A stretch of 40,819 nt of DNA from CBDUQI01 sp965369325 (GTDB lineage: Bacteria > Pseudomonadota > Gammaproteobacteria > Steroidobacterales > JBCBZW01), in NCBI GenBank assembly GCA_965369325.1, contig CBDUQI010000025.1:1-40819 (forward strand). The letters run 5' to 3'. The position numbers and the translations under genes were made by a program. Below the pieces are notes generated by a model, which saw nothing but the letters and a program-made list of their open reading frames with translations, searched no databases and was not told the origin of the DNA. Shown in pieces: positions 40,533-40,819 of the stretch (position 1 is the stretch's first letter; the number at the start of each line of letters is the position of its first letter).

Positions 40533-40819
40533 GCATGGCAGGCGTGTTCAGAGCCTGATCCCAATAAGGTCGGTCGCCGAAACGTTCCGCCATGAAGTCG
40601 ATCAGCAATCTCACTCGACGCGGCAAGTAGCGATTACGAGGATAAACGAAATAGGCATTCAGGCTGGGAAGAGAGCAATCCGGCAATACCTCCAGCAGGT
40701 CACCGCTGGCCAGTGCCTTCCACCCGATAAACGTCGGCAGCGTGACCAGGCCATGGCCGGCACAGGCCATCTGCAATAGAAAGTCGCCATTGTTGGCCAC
40801 GATGTTCGAGGGGATATCC
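40516..40819 (-). CDS. LysR-family transcriptional regulator (C-terminal part, cut by window edge)
   Basis: About 100 residues of the LysR substrate-binding domain: SNIVANNGDFLLQMACAGHG, VTLPTFIGWKALASGDLLEVL, and the terminal PRRVRLLIDFMAERF. The N-terminal helix-turn-helix lies beyond the window. It is convergent with the DUF1353 gene. No target can be read from the fragment. Confidence 0.88.
   Translation of the reverse strand, partial: DIPSNIVANNGDFLLQMACAGHGLVTLPTFIGWKALASGDLLEVLPDCSLPSLNAYFVYPRNRYLPRRVRLLIDFMAERFGDRPYWDQALNTPAMLTADR

Noticed and set aside
1..40819. CRISPR arrays, insertion sequences, integrases, rRNA genes or prophage
   Set aside because: No regularly spaced identical repeats, transposase or integrase motifs, or rRNA sequence were seen; the DUF1353 domain alone is not enough to call a prophage.

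Overview
The window is chromosomal DNA from a Gram-negative, GC-rich proteobacterium. It is most likely a marine or environmental gammaproteobacterium: the single-chain SdaA, lipoproteins, Tat signals, tRNA with encoded CCA, and uronate/Na+-symporter genes all fit, but there is no rRNA or other decisive marker. It is densely coded; no gene-free stretch exceeds 300 bp. The two ends cut genes: a Rieske oxygenase on the left and a LysR regulator on the right.

Region 1 (1-5800, minus strand) is a tightly overlapping operon. In transcription order it holds an old-yellow-enzyme/acyl-CoA-ligase fusion, a thiolase-fold protein lacking the usual cysteine, a DUF35 Zn-ribbon/OB-fold partner, an SDR dehydrogenase and a Rieske ring-hydroxylating oxygenase. 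It looks like a CoA-dependent side-chain/ring degradation pathway whose C-C cleavage is probably an aldolase step (Ltp2/DUF35 type). Region 2 (6055-10910) holds sdaA, an EamA transporter, an ornithine-cyclodeaminase-family enzyme and a Tat-signal FAD amine oxidase. Region 3 (10987-15133, minus) holds a phosphotransferase, an unusual pair (an acidic protein ending in seven LREEGLID-like repeats, and a membrane protein that appears to start at AUU), and a Tat-exported intradiol-dioxygenase-like protein. A tRNA-Arg(CCG) follows at 15347-15423.

Region 4 (15555-26241) is visibly more AT-rich and reads as a sugar-acid utilisation locus: two secreted lipoproteins, a 51-aa truncated Tat aldo/keto-reductase remnant, two paralogous SSS symporters, a Gfo/Idh/MocA dehydrogenase, an RraA-like aldolase, a GntR/FCD regulator, a ManD-family dehydratase starting at TTG, and a YghX-like dienelactone hydrolase. 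A 12-bp sequence is shared, with one mismatch, between the GntR promoter and the hydrolase promoter.

Region 5 (26313-37163) holds YHS and spondin-domain secreted proteins with an AraC regulator; a BlaI/M56 regulatory pair with two BlaI-type operators 21 bp apart; a Ser/Thr kinase with TPRs; and a HyuA-DUF917 hydantoinase-like pair. Region 6 (37343-40532), again AT-richer, is the most novel-looking part: a membrane-anchored subtilase-like protein that lacks the Asp and His of the triad but keeps the Ser motif, a membrane-anchored protein resembling the trypsin-co-occurring domain trypco2, and a membrane-anchored DUF1353 protein. Together these suggest an undescribed variant of the protease/trypco conflict systems.
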